NCBI RefSeq assembly: GCF_004336985.1
Contig: NZ_SJUO01000003.1
Location: 1-64,000 of the forward strand
Length of the DNA stretch: 64,000 nucleotides
Reading direction: 5' to 3'
Source of the DNA: Exiguobacterium sp. SL-9
GTDB lineage: Bacteria > Bacillota > Bacilli > Exiguobacteriales > Exiguobacteriaceae
Shown piece after piece: positions 1 to 7,207 of this stretch. Positions within the stretch are counted from its first letter, which is position 1; every line of letters begins with the position of its first letter. The notes under the pieces are model-generated. The model worked only from the letters and a program-made list of their open reading frames with translations. It was not told the origin of the DNA and did not search any database. The position numbers were made by a program, and so were the translations under genes.

Positions 1-45
1 AGTAGTTGGGGGTCTCCCCCTGTGAGGATAGGACGTTGCCAGGCA
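1..45 (+). rRNA. 5S ribosomal RNA, 3' end only
   Basis: The first 45 bases read as the 3' half of a 5S rRNA: the loop-E/helix-IV region with a GGGGGTCTCCCCC hairpin, then GTGAGGATAGGACGTTGCCA, which is the typical Bacillales 5S terminus. The gene is cut by the window start, so an rRNA operon lies just upstream. A tRNA cluster follows 8 bases later, the usual arrangement downstream of rrn operons in this group. Confidence 0.85.
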
Positions 46-52
46 AGATCGT

Positions 53-127
53 TCCGCAATAGCTCAGTGGTAGAGCAACCGGCTGTTAACCGGTAGGTCG
101 TAGGTTCAAATCCTACTTGCGGAGCCA
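53..127 (+). tRNA. tRNA-Asn (GTT)
   Basis: Complete cloverleaf with acceptor TCCGCAA/TTGCGGA, anticodon GTT at 85-87, T-loop TTCAAAT and an encoded CCA. It is the first tRNA after the 5S gene and is probably co-transcribed with the rRNA operon. Confidence 0.96.
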
Positions 128-132
128 ATTAA

Positions 133-207
133 GGCCCGTTGGTCAAGCGGTTAAGACACCGCCCTTTCACGGCGGTAACACGGGTTCGAATCCCGTACGG
201 GTCACCA
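133..207 (+). tRNA. tRNA-Glu (TTC)
   Basis: Cloverleaf with acceptor GGCCCGT/ACGGGTC, anticodon loop CTTTCAC with TTC at 166-168, T-loop TTCGAAT and an encoded CCA. Five bases separate it from tRNA-Asn. Confidence 0.96.
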
Positions 208-210
208 TTT

Positions 211-286
211 GGAGGATTAGCTCAGCTGGGAGAGCACCTGCCTTACAAGCAGGGGGTCGGCGGTTCGATCCCGTCATCCTCCACCA
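211..286 (+). tRNA. tRNA-Val (TAC)
   Basis: Acceptor GGAGGAT/ATCCTCC, anticodon loop CTTACAA with TAC at 244-246, T-loop TTCGATC and encoded CCA. Confidence 0.96.
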
Positions 287-314
287 TTTTATTTTAATTC
301 ATCAAACCATATAT

Positions 315-387
315 GCCGGTGTAGCTCAGTTGGTAGAGCATCTGACTTGTAATCAGAGGGTCGAGGGTTCGAATCCTTTCGCCGGCA
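315..387 (+). tRNA. tRNA-Thr (TGT), CCA not encoded
   Basis: Acceptor GCCGGTG/CGCCGGC, anticodon loop CTTGTAA with TGT at 348-350. The discriminator base A387 is followed by CTCC, so CCA must be added by nucleotidyltransferase, unlike most members of this cluster. Confidence 0.95.
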
Positions 388-393
388 CTCCTT

Positions 394-477
394 GGGGGGG
401 TAGCGAAGTGGCTAAACGCGGCGGACTGTAAATCCGCTCCCTCGGGTTCGGCGGTTCGAATCCGCCCCCCCCCACCA
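394..477 (+). tRNA. tRNA-Tyr (GTA)
   Basis: Class II tRNA with an all-G/C acceptor (seven G at 394-400 pairing with seven C at 467-473), anticodon GTA at 428-430 and a long variable arm (CTCCCTCGGGTTC region). CCA is encoded at 475-477. Confidence 0.95.
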
Positions 478-482
478 GGTTT

Positions 483-555
483 GAGCCATTAGCTCAGTTG
501 GTAGAGCATCTGACTTTTAATCAGAGGGTCGCAGGTTCGAGCCCTGCATGGCTCA
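483..555 (+). tRNA. tRNA-Lys (TTT), CCA not encoded
   Basis: Acceptor GAGCCAT/ATGGCTC, anticodon loop CTTTTAA with TTT at 516-518. The discriminator A555 is followed by TTTTT, so the CCA end is not encoded. Confidence 0.95.
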
Positions 556-563
556 TTTTTTAT

Positions 564-638
564 GCGGAAGTAGTTCAGTGGTAGAATACGACCTTGCCAA
601 GGTCGGGGTCGCGGGTTCGAATCCCGTCTTCCGCTCCA
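564..638 (+). tRNA. tRNA-Gly (GCC)
   Basis: Acceptor GCGGAAG/CTTCCGC, anticodon loop TTGCCAA with GCC at 596-598, T-loop TTCGAAT and encoded CCA. Confidence 0.96.
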
Positions 639-654
639 TATTATTCCCTTTAAT

Positions 655-730
655 GGGGCCTTAGCTCAGCTGGGAGAGCGCCTGCCTTGCACGCAGGAGG
701 TCAGCGGTTCGATCCCGCTAGGCTCCACCA
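655..730 (+). tRNA. tRNA-Ala (TGC)
   Basis: Acceptor GGGGCCT/AGGCTCC with one G-T pair, anticodon loop CTTGCAC with TGC at 688-690, encoded CCA. Last tRNA of the cluster; a terminator begins 12 bases later. Confidence 0.96.
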
Positions 731-741
731 TTTGTTTTTTT

Positions 742-772
742 CTTAAGTTACTTACGACTTAAGTTTTTTTTT
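742..772 (+). terminator. Intrinsic terminator of the rRNA/tRNA operon
   Basis: Perfect 7-bp stem CTTAAGT/ACTTAAG with an 8-base loop, followed by a run of nine T. It lies directly after tRNA-Ala. Confidence 0.8.
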
Positions 773-809
773 GCCTAAATCCATGAACCATTCACTTGAG
801 AGTACAGAG

Positions 810-844
810 AAAGGCAGCCTGCCACCATTCAGGCTGCCTTTTTG
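810..844 (+). terminator. Second intrinsic terminator before rocF
   Basis: Stem AAAGGCAGCCTG/CAGGCTGCCTTT with a short loop and a T-run. Together with the hairpin at 742-772 it forms a tandem terminator between the highly transcribed tRNA cluster and rocF. Confidence 0.8.
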
Positions 845-869
845 TATGTTTATTCATCATTGTGTGAAG

Positions 870-899
870 TTGAACCACGAGTTTGGTAGCGTTTACAAT
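870..899 (+). promoter_or_regulatory. SigA-type promoter of rocF
   Basis: TTGAAC (870-875), 18-base spacer, TACAAT (894-899), 30 bases upstream of the chosen rocF start. Confidence 0.6.
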
Positions 900-929
900 G
901 AAAGTATAAACGTTCAAGGGGGAATGGGG

Positions 930-1832
930 ATGAATTGGTCATATATTGAAGTGCCGCTACGCTATGGACAGGGGAAACATGGTGTAGAGCAAGGTCCATC
1001 AAAATTACGGACACTCGGATTGGAAACACTATTGCCAACGGAAACGAAGCAACAGACGATTCGTGTTTTACCTGAATCTGAAATGATTAACAGCGAAGAG
1101 CACTTGAAACGGGTGGATGGAGTCTTATACACGGTTCAAGAACTCGCTGAGGTCGTCGATGCAGAAATTCAAGCGAAGCGATTCCCGTTGATTGTTGGGG
1201 GCGATCACAGCATGGCGATTGGGACGCTCGCCGGTCTTGCCAAAACAGGTCCATACGGCGTGATTTGGGTCGATGCGCATGCTGATTTAAATACAGGTGA
1301 AACATCTCCATCGGGCAATATTCACGGTATGCCGCTTGCCGCCGCTATGGGGATGGGGGATATCCGTTTGACGGAGGTCGGCGGACGTGAACCGAAACTT
1401 ACGCCTGAGCACTTGGTCTATATGGCACTTCGAGACATCGATGAAGGTGAGATTCGAGAGATCAATCGACTCGGCATTAAAGTGATCACGGTCGAAGAAA
1501 TTCGAACGCGGGGCGTCGATGTCATGATGAAAGAGGCACTCGCTTATTTGCGCGCACGTGTCGATCGTTTCTACCTCAGCTTCGATATGGACAGTTTGGA
1601 CGCGCAACTCGTCCCAGGTACCGGCACGCCGGTCGAGCAAGGTCTTACGGCCGCGGAAGGGAAAGCGATTTTGGCCGAAGCGATGAAGGCAGACGATTTG
1701 ATAGCGATTGAGCTAGTTGAATTGAACCCAGCGCTTGACCATGATGATACGACGGCCCAGTTGGCGTTCGAGTTGTGCGAGACAATTTTGAAATCCAAAG
1801 AAAACCTGTTATTGGAAAGTGAAACTGTCTGA
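930..1832 (+). CDS. rocF: Arginase
   Basis: Arginase hydrolyses L-arginine to ornithine and urea with a binuclear manganese centre. The metal-binding motifs are visible: GGDHSMA with His-93, DAHAD at about residues 115-119, and SFDMDSLDA near residue 210, followed by the PGTGTP loop. The frame is open upstream to 771, but that extension crosses a terminator and the promoter. ATG-930 has AAGGGGGA eight bases upstream and gives 300 residues, the usual size for the family. It is followed by its own terminator. Arginase next to sigW is a gene order I know from other Bacillales such as Geobacillus, so the location fits the host. Identity is certain at family level; arginase rather than agmatinase is supported by the N-terminal sequence and neighbours. 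Confidence 0.93.
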   Translation: MNWSYIEVPLRYGQGKHGVEQGPSKLRTLGLETLLPTETKQQTIRVLPESEMINSEEHLKRVDGVLYTVQELAEVVDAEIQAKRFPLIVGGDHSMAIGTLAGLAKTGPYGVIWVDAHADLNTGETSPSGNIHGMPLAAAMGMGDIRLTEVGGREPKLTPEHLVYMALRDIDEGEIREINRLGIKVITVEEIRTRGVDVMMKEALAYLRARVDRFYLSFDMDSLDAQLVPGTGTPVEQGLTAAEGKAILAEAMKADDLIAIELVELNPALDHDDTTAQLAFELCETILKSKENLLLESETV

Positions 1833-1841
1833 TGACCTTAC

Positions 1842-1886
1842 AGTTTCCAAGTCCCTTTGTTACAATGGACTTGGAAACTTTTTTTG
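1842..1886 (+). terminator. Intrinsic terminator of rocF
   Basis: 13-bp perfect stem AGTTTCCAAGTCC/GGACTTGGAAACT, 12-base loop, then seven T. Confidence 0.9.
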
Positions 1887-1899
1887 TTGTCATATTTTT

Positions 1900-1926
1900 T
1901 GAAACCTACATAGAAATTGATTCGTA
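1900..1926 (+). promoter_or_regulatory. SigW-dependent autoregulatory promoter of sigW
   Basis: TGAAAC (1900-1905), 17-base spacer, CGTA (1923-1926). This is the SigW consensus (TGAAAC-N16/17-CGTA) placed about 45 bases upstream of sigW, as expected for the autoregulated sigW-rsiW operon of Bacillus subtilis. Two further copies of this promoter occur in the window at 9923 and 41132. Confidence 0.8.
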
Positions 1927-1969
1927 TAGAAAGATGACCGCATAGGTTGCGGAGAGGGGAAGTGGATTG

Positions 1970-2545
1970 ATGGAACGGCTGACCACCCGTTTAGTAGACG
2001 AATTGAGGTCGGGGAATCATGATTCGTTTGCTGAGCTGGTAGAACTGTACAAGGATGGTGTCTTTGCTGTCGCTTATAAGATATTGTATGATCGTGGCGA
2101 AGCAGAAGATGCTGCCCAGGAGACGTTCATTCGGGCGTATACCAGAATTGATACGTACGATCCGCAGTACAAGTTCAAGACGTGGCTCTATCGCATTGCG
2201 ACGAACGTCGCAATCGATCGTCTCAGAAAGCGAAAGCCGGAATATTCGATGGATGCCGAGATTGCGGGCACCGACGGCTTGACCTATCAGGACCATTTGG
2301 CTGATGAAGCACCCCAACCCGATGCCCAAGTCGTTCATCGCGAAATTCGAGGCGAGATGCATGAAGCGATTAAGCAGTTGCCCGATAAGTATCGGATTCC
2401 GCTTCTGCTGAAATACGTGGATGATTTATCGCTGAAAGAAATCAGTGTCATGATCGATATGCCGGTCGCTACGGTTAAAACAAGGATCTTCCGGGGAAGA
2501 GAAATGTTAAAGACAATCTTTCAAAACAGGGAGGGGTTCAATTGA
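1970..2545 (+). CDS. sigW: RNA polymerase ECF sigma factor SigW
   Basis: ECF sigma factor that directs transcription of cell-envelope stress and detoxification genes. Region 2 is seen in the stretch ending TWLYRIATNVAIDRLRKRKP (sigma2.3-2.4), and region 4 in DLSLKEISVMIDMPVATVKTR, the helix-turn-helix. The inter-domain sequence DAEIAGTDGLT closely matches B. subtilis SigW, which supports SigW rather than another ECF factor. An adjacent TTG at 1967 is an alternative start one codon earlier, slightly better spaced from GAGAGGGG. The stop overlaps the TTG start of rsiW, so the pair is translationally coupled. A SigW-type promoter lies upstream, implying autoregulation. Confidence 0.93.
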   Translation: MERLTTRLVDELRSGNHDSFAELVELYKDGVFAVAYKILYDRGEAEDAAQETFIRAYTRIDTYDPQYKFKTWLYRIATNVAIDRLRKRKPEYSMDAEIAGTDGLTYQDHLADEAPQPDAQVVHREIRGEMHEAIKQLPDKYRIPLLLKYVDDLSLKEISVMIDMPVATVKTRIFRGREMLKTIFQNREGFN

Positions 2546-3177
2546 CTCCTGAAGAAAAAGTACAACAATATTTGGAAGATGGCATCCTGCCCGAAGAATC
2601 TGACGAACTACGTCATTTGTTGGAGGACGACGACTTATATGAAGCGTACCTTCAATACGAACGAATAGATGCCGAACTGAAGGCTTTACCACGGCCGAAA
2701 TTATCCGATGATTTTACAGCCCGTGTGATGGCGTCCTTACCGGAAGCGAAAGCACGGGTAGAGGTCACACCGGTGACTCGATTTGAAGACAAAGTCCGGA
2801 CGAAACAGAGACCACAATCCAAATGGATGACATGGTTCCGTAAGCATCCAGGACTGATGGCAGCGGCCTTATTCTTCAGTTTGATGTCGAGTGCGACACT
2901 CGGCCTATGGAATGAGTCGACAGAGACGATGACGTACACGAAAGTGCCGGGCATCGTTGTCACGTCAAACGAGGTCGTTATCCCAGAAGGCGTTACCGTC
3001 GATCGAGATATCACGGTCCAAGGCGGTGACCTTCGAATTGAAGGGACGGTCAATGGAAACGCGACGGCTGTAAATGGCCGGGCTTATCTAGCTAGCGCTG
3101 GAGAAGTAACGGGAGAACTCGAGCAGATCGATCGGATGTTTGAGTGGATGTGGTATTCGTTCAAACAAATCTTCTAA
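2542..3177 (+). CDS. rsiW: Anti-sigma-W factor RsiW, cysteine-free variant
   Basis: Membrane anti-sigma factor that holds SigW inactive until regulated proteolysis under envelope stress. The TTG start overlaps the sigW stop and has GGGAGGGG upstream. A cytoplasmic N-terminal domain (residues 1-100) is followed by one membrane helix (about 103-122) and an extracytoplasmic domain with the conserved pattern VVIPEGVTVDRDITV and a C-terminal ASAGEVTGELEQI segment, as in B. subtilis RsiW. Unlike that protein, the zinc motif HxxxCxxC is absent: only His-25 remains and the two cysteine positions hold Asp-29 and Leu-32; the protein contains no cysteine at all. A terminator follows. Identity rests on position and the C-terminal half. 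Confidence 0.88.
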   Translation: MTPEEKVQQYLEDGILPEESDELRHLLEDDDLYEAYLQYERIDAELKALPRPKLSDDFTARVMASLPEAKARVEVTPVTRFEDKVRTKQRPQSKWMTWFRKHPGLMAAALFFSLMSSATLGLWNESTETMTYTKVPGIVVTSNEVVIPEGVTVDRDITVQGGDLRIEGTVNGNATAVNGRAYLASAGEVTGELEQIDRMFEWMWYSFKQIF

Positions 3178-3180
3178 CGG

Positions 3181-3205
3181 AGACGCCGGAGACGGCGTCT
3201 TTTTG
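3181..3205 (+). terminator. Intrinsic terminator of sigW-rsiW
   Basis: Perfect 8-bp stem AGACGCCG/CGGCGTCT closed by a GAGA tetraloop, followed by a T-run. Confidence 0.9.
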
Positions 3206-3261
3206 TGTTCGTTTCAATCTGGTTTCGTTTTATCGTCTAGCGATGCGTGGTTTCGGAAATG

Positions 3262-3270
3262 TGATATAAT
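3262..3270 (+). promoter_or_regulatory. Extended -10 promoter of cdaA operon
   Basis: TGATATAAT: a perfect TATAAT at 3265-3270 with a TG one base upstream, 43 bases before cdaA. No convincing -35 is seen, which is compatible with an extended -10 element. Confidence 0.6.
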
Positions 3271-3312
3271 GTAATTTGCACGAATTGGCTAGGTAGTTGA
3301 GGAGGGGAGCAT

Positions 3313-4173
3313 TTGCCGCTACTTGAACAAGTATCATTCTTATCATTTTTTAGTCTTTCAGAGAACGTACATTGGTACGATTATTTGAATGACGTTTTAG
3401 ATATTGTCGTCGTCACGTATGTCATCTATAAATTGATGATGATTGTACGTGGGACAAAAGCGGTCCAATTGATTAAAGGGATTTCCATTATTCTTGTCAG
3501 CTGGTTCCTCAGCGGGTTCTTTGGGTTGAAGACATTACAGTTCTTATTGAATCAAGTCATCACATATGGACTACTCGGAATCATTATCATCTTCCAACCA
3601 GAACTTCGACGAGGACTCGAGCATTTAGGACGAACGAGCAATTTATTTGGCCGGACAAGCACGAGCGATGAGGATAAGCAACGTCAAATGATTGAAGCGA
3701 TCGTCAGTTCAGCGCAATATATGTCAAAACGTCGCATCGGCGCATTAATTGCGATTGAACGCGATACAGGCTTGAATGAGTATGTCGAGACCGGTATTCG
3801 CATGGATTCACATATTACATCACAACTGATCATCAACCTGTTCATTCCGAACACCCCCCTGCACGATGGGGCGATGATTATTCAAGATGGGAAAATTGCG
3901 GCAGCGGCTTGTTATTTGCCGTTGTCCGAGAGCCCGCACATCGATAAAGCGTTAGGAACACGACACAGGGCTGCGATTGGCGTCAGTGAAGTGACCGATA
4001 GCGTGACCCTCACCGTCTCTGAAGAAACAGGTGCCGTGTCGCTCGCGATCGCGGGTCGTCTGTATCGAGAGTTGGATGAGGAGGCACTTCGCAATAAATT
4101 GATCCAAGAACTCGTTATTGAAGAAAAAGAGACGACGCTCTCGTTCTTTAATAAAAAAGGGGGGGACAAGTAA
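3313..4173 (+). CDS. cdaA: Membrane diadenylate cyclase CdaA
   Basis: Makes c-di-AMP from two ATP; c-di-AMP controls potassium and osmolyte transport and is essential in many Bacillota. Three N-terminal membrane helices (about residues 25-105) precede the DAC domain with the catalytic DGA motif at residues 185-187 and RHR at 217-219. The start is TTG-3313, six bases after GGAGGGG; 286 residues, slightly longer than the usual 270-280. It begins an operon with cdaR directly behind (stop TAA immediately followed by GTG) and glmM 35 bases later, the conserved cdaA-cdaR-glmM module in which both partners modulate cyclase activity. Confidence 0.95.
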   Translation: MPLLEQVSFLSFFSLSENVHWYDYLNDVLDIVVVTYVIYKLMMIVRGTKAVQLIKGISIILVSWFLSGFFGLKTLQFLLNQVITYGLLGIIIIFQPELRRGLEHLGRTSNLFGRTSTSDEDKQRQMIEAIVSSAQYMSKRRIGALIAIERDTGLNEYVETGIRMDSHITSQLIINLFIPNTPLHDGAMIIQDGKIAAAACYLPLSESPHIDKALGTRHRAAIGVSEVTDSVTLTVSEETGAVSLAIAGRLYRELDEEALRNKLIQELVIEEKETTLSFFNKKGGDK

Positions 4174-5454
4174 GTGATTGATCAGTGGTTACAACATAAA
4201 TGGTTTCTCCGCATCATCGCACTTGCTTTAGCCATCCTGCTTTATTTCATGGTCGCCGAGACGAGCTCGTCGACGAACTCCACGAATGCCCTCCCGATTG
4301 TCGGACAAAGTTCGATGTCGCTCGACGTACCGGTCGAAGTGTTCTTCGATGAGGTGCAGTACGTGGCTTATAACGTTCCGGAAGAAATGAACGTTGAACT
4401 TCAAGGACCATCTAGCAGTTTAACGATGACGAAGTTGGTGAAAGATTATCAAGTCTTCGTCGATTTGACGAATCTAGGGACCGGATTCCATCGCGTTCCG
4501 GTCGAGGCGCGCGGCTTTGGCGGCGACGTCAACGTCAAGCTTGAGCGGGATACGGTAGAAATCTACATCGACCGCAAACAAACAATTGAAGTGCCGGTAT
4601 CCGTCAACCTATTGAACAAAGACCAGTTGCCGGACGGGAAAGTTGTCGGTGACGCCGAAATCGAACCGGCGACGGTGAAAGTCTCGGGCGGTGCGAGTCG
4701 GATTCAAAACGTCAAAGAGATCACGTTGAACGTCGATGTCACCAATCAAAGTCAAACGTTCACGCGAGAATTGACGCCGACGATTTTAGATGCGAACGGC
4801 AATCCGCTCAACGTGACCGTCGAACCGAATATCATCAGTGTGACGGTTCCTGTCTACGAACAGAGCGCGGTCTTCCCGATTGAAGCGGTCACGTCCGGGG
4901 ATGTGGCTGAAGATTATAGGCTTGTCGATACGTTGCTGGACGAGATGGAAGTCCGTGTCTTTGCGCCACAAGACGTGCTCGATACGATTGAAACCGTTGA
5001 GACAGAACCAATCGATGTGGACGGCATCGACAAGACCGGAAAAGTGACCGCCACTCTCGTTTTGCCGGAAGGCGCCTCGTCGCTTGAGACGAAGCAAGTG
5101 GAAGTCCAATTGCTCGTCCGGGCTGCAGATGAGTCGAGAGACGATACGAGCGAGTTGACGGAACGGGTTCGTTTGACAATACCTGTGACCGTGCGAGGAT
5201 ATGACCGGACGAACTTTACGCTCCAAGCACCCGAAGTGATTGGAGTGACGCTGTCCGGGAAACGGTCACTCTTAGAGAACATCACGTCGAACAGCGTGAG
5301 TGTGACCTTAGATTTGACTGGGCTCCCGAGCGGATTGCATGGGGTCGACGTCGATTATGAAGTACCTAAAGGTGTGACCGTCGTCTCACCGAAGACAATC
5401 GACATCGAGTTAACGAGTGTCGATGAACAAACCGAAACGTCCTCGATTCAATGA
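4174..5454 (+). CDS. cdaR: CdaA regulator, YbbR-domain protein CdaR
   Basis: Extracytoplasmic regulator of the diadenylate cyclase. The GTG start sits immediately after the cdaA stop with AAGGGGGGGA upstream. The N-terminus is a single membrane anchor (about residues 11-28, LRIIALALAILLYFMVAE), followed by repeated beta-rich YbbR domains; about four can be recognised from recurring PVSV/VPV and VSVTLDLTGLPSG segments over residues 50-415. At 426 residues it is a little shorter than the B. subtilis protein. It is in one transcription unit with cdaA and glmM. Confidence 0.92.
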   Translation: MIDQWLQHKWFLRIIALALAILLYFMVAETSSSTNSTNALPIVGQSSMSLDVPVEVFFDEVQYVAYNVPEEMNVELQGPSSSLTMTKLVKDYQVFVDLTNLGTGFHRVPVEARGFGGDVNVKLERDTVEIYIDRKQTIEVPVSVNLLNKDQLPDGKVVGDAEIEPATVKVSGGASRIQNVKEITLNVDVTNQSQTFTRELTPTILDANGNPLNVTVEPNIISVTVPVYEQSAVFPIEAVTSGDVAEDYRLVDTLLDEMEVRVFAPQDVLDTIETVETEPIDVDGIDKTGKVTATLVLPEGASSLETKQVEVQLLVRAADESRDDTSELTERVRLTIPVTVRGYDRTNFTLQAPEVIGVTLSGKRSLLENITSNSVSVTLDLTGLPSGLHGVDVDYEVPKGVTVVSPKTIDIELTSVDEQTETSSIQ

Positions 5455-5489
5455 GGCGTTCAATCATACAAAAGTGAGGAATTGAATTT

Positions 5490-6848
5490 ATGGGTAAATA
5501 TTTTGGAACTGATGGAGTCCGCGGTGTCGCGAACTCAGAATTGACAGCAGAATTAGCATATCGTTTAGGTCGTGCGGGCGGCTACGTGTTATCGAAACAC
5601 TTGCCAGCCGGCGAACAGCCGAAAGTCTTGATTGGCCGTGATACACGCATTTCAGGTCATATGCTTGAAGGTGCGCTCATCGCAGGTCTCCTATCAATCG
5701 GAGCCGAAGTGATGCGTCTCGGTGTCATTTCAACCCCAGGTGTCGCTTATTTGACGAAGTCGCTCGATGCGACGGCTGGTGTCATGATCTCGGCGTCGCA
5801 CAACCCGGTCGCAGATAACGGCATCAAGTTCTTCGGTAGCGACGGCTTCAAACTCGACGACGCGACCGAAGCGGAAATCGAAGCGATTTTGGATGCGGCA
5901 GAAGACACGTTGCCACGCCCAGTCGGAAAAGACCTCGGCTTCGTCTCGGATTACTATGAAGGTGCTCAAAAATACCTTCAATTATTAAAACAGACGGTCG
6001 ACGAAGATTTCGATGGTCTCCATATCGCCCTCGACTGCGCACACGGTGCGACGAGTGGATTGGCAGCCCGTTTATTTGCGGACCTCGAAGCGAACGTCTC
6101 GACGATCGGAAACTCGCCGAACGGCTTGAACATTAACGAAGGTGTCGGTTCGACTCACCCTGAGCACTTGGCACAATTCGTTCGTGAAAAAGGAGCGGAC
6201 ATGGGTCTCGCCTTTGACGGCGACGGCGACCGCTTGATTGCGATCGATGAGAACGGCGATATCGTCGACGGCGATAAAATCATGTACATCTGCGGGAAGT
6301 ACTTGAGCGAGAAAGGCCGTCTCAAAGACAACACGATCGTCGCGACGGTCATGAGTAACCTCGGCTTCCATAAAGCGGTTGAAGATGCAGGCATGACGGC
6401 GCTTCAGACGGCGGTCGGTGACCGTTATGTCGTCGAAGAGATGAAGAAACACAACTACACACTCGGTGGCGAGCAGTCGGGTCACCTCATCTTCCTCGAC
6501 CACTCGACGACAGGAGACGGCATGCTATCTGGCGTCCAACTCGCTCAAATCGTGAAGACGACAGGCCGCAAGTTGTCAGAACTCGCAGCTGAGATGCCGG
6601 TCTACCCACAAAAACTCGTCAACATCCGTGTCACGGACAAAAACGAGGCGATGAACGGCGACCGTGTCCTCGCGACGATTCAAGAAGCGGAAGCCGAAAT
6701 GAACGGCAACGGCCGTATCCTCGTCCGCGCTTCTGGTACGGAGCCGCTCGTGCGTGTCATGGCTGAAGCACCGACATCGGAAGAATGTGACCGTTATGTT
6801 GAACGAATCGCACAAGTTGTCCGCGAAGATTACGGCGTAGAAGGATAA
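5490..6848 (+). CDS. glmM: Phosphoglucosamine mutase GlmM
   Basis: Interconverts glucosamine-6-phosphate and glucosamine-1-phosphate on the way to UDP-GlcNAc for peptidoglycan. The active-site loop ISASHNP carries the phosphorylated serine at about residue 103; the metal-binding loop FDGDGDR lies near residue 243 and the sugar-binding GGEQSGH near 327, with the phosphate-binding [10 protein letters not shown] near the C-terminus. 452 residues is the family norm. Third gene of the cdaA operon, ended by a terminator, with the next pathway enzyme glmS downstream under separate control. GlmM is also a known binding partner and inhibitor of CdaA. Confidence 0.97.
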   Translation: MGKYFGTDGVRGVANSELTAELAYRLGRAGGYVLSKHLPAGEQPKVLIGRDTRISGHMLEGALIAGLLSIGAEVMRLGVISTPGVAYLTKSLDATAGVMISASHNPVADNGIKFFGSDGFKLDDATEAEIEAILDAAEDTLPRPVGKDLGFVSDYYEGAQKYLQLLKQTVDEDFDGLHIALDCAHGATSGLAARLFADLEANVSTIGNSPNGLNINEGVGSTHPEHLAQFVREKGADMGLAFDGDGDRLIAIDENGDIVDGDKIMYICGKYLSEKGRLKDNTIVATVMSNLGFHKAVEDAGMTALQTAVGDRYVVEEMKKHNYTLGGEQSGHLIFLDHSTTGDGMLSGVQLAQIVKTTGRKLSELAAEMPVYPQKLVNIRVTDKNEAMNGDRVLATIQEAEAEMNGNGRILVRASGTEPLVRVMAEAPTSEECDRYVERIAQVVREDYGVEG

Positions 6849-6872
6849 TTCTGTCGAAATAGGGAATAAAAC

Positions 6873-6903
6873 AAGGGAATCCGTCCTCGGGTTCCCTTTT
6901 TGT
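6873..6903 (+). terminator. Intrinsic terminator of cdaA-cdaR-glmM
   Basis: 10-bp stem AAGGGAATCC/GGGTTCCCTT with one T-G pair and a 6-base loop, followed by T-run. Confidence 0.88.
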
Positions 6904-6937
6904 TTCCGTTTTGTCACTGTGAAATTATGTGATTTTC

Positions 6938-6966
6938 TTGACGAATGGAGGTGTGATTTGTACTAT
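6938..6966 (+). promoter_or_regulatory. SigA-type promoter of glmS
   Basis: TTGACG (6938-6943), 17-base spacer, TACTAT (6961-6966). A start near 6973 would give about 40 bases of leader before the ribozyme cleavage site. Confidence 0.7.
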
Positions 6967-7010
6967 TAAGAGCGTGCCCTTAGAAACGGAAGGACACCCA
7001 GTACGAACCA

Positions 7011-7146
7011 AGCGCCAGAACTCTTCGGAGTTGACGAGGTTGGAGGTTATCGAGTTTTCGGCGGATGCCTCCTAGTCGCCTGTCACGACTACAAGCAAAC
7101 CCTCAAAACGCCCGGGCGACCGGACGGCCAAAGGGGAGCGCGTTGA
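7011..7146 (+). ncRNA. glmS glucosamine-6-phosphate-activated ribozyme
   Basis: Self-cleaving riboswitch in the glmS leader. The cleavage site is between A7011 and G7012 at AGCGCCAGAACT. P1 is AACTC-TTCG-GAGTT, followed by the conserved core GACGAGG, TTATCGA, TTCGGCGGATGCCTCC, then a P3 hairpin TAGTCG/CGACTA and a GC-rich P4 region. When GlcN6P accumulates the mRNA is cut, exposing it to degradation and lowering GlmS. Boundaries are approximate. The 3' end of the element lies 60 bases upstream of the glmS start. Confidence 0.93.
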
Positions 7147-7207
7147 CAGATCTTAGAAAAAGCCCGTTTCCTTTTTCGAGAAATCGAAGATAAAGGGAGA
7201 ATTTTGT

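Noticed and set aside
117-431. 104-codon frame in the tRNA cluster
   Set aside because: It runs through the Glu, Val, Thr and Tyr tRNA genes and has no ribosome binding site; it is a chance frame.
771-929. N-terminal extension of arginase to 771
   Set aside because: It would cross a terminator and the rocF promoter and make the protein 53 residues longer than the family; ATG-930 has a good ribosome binding site.
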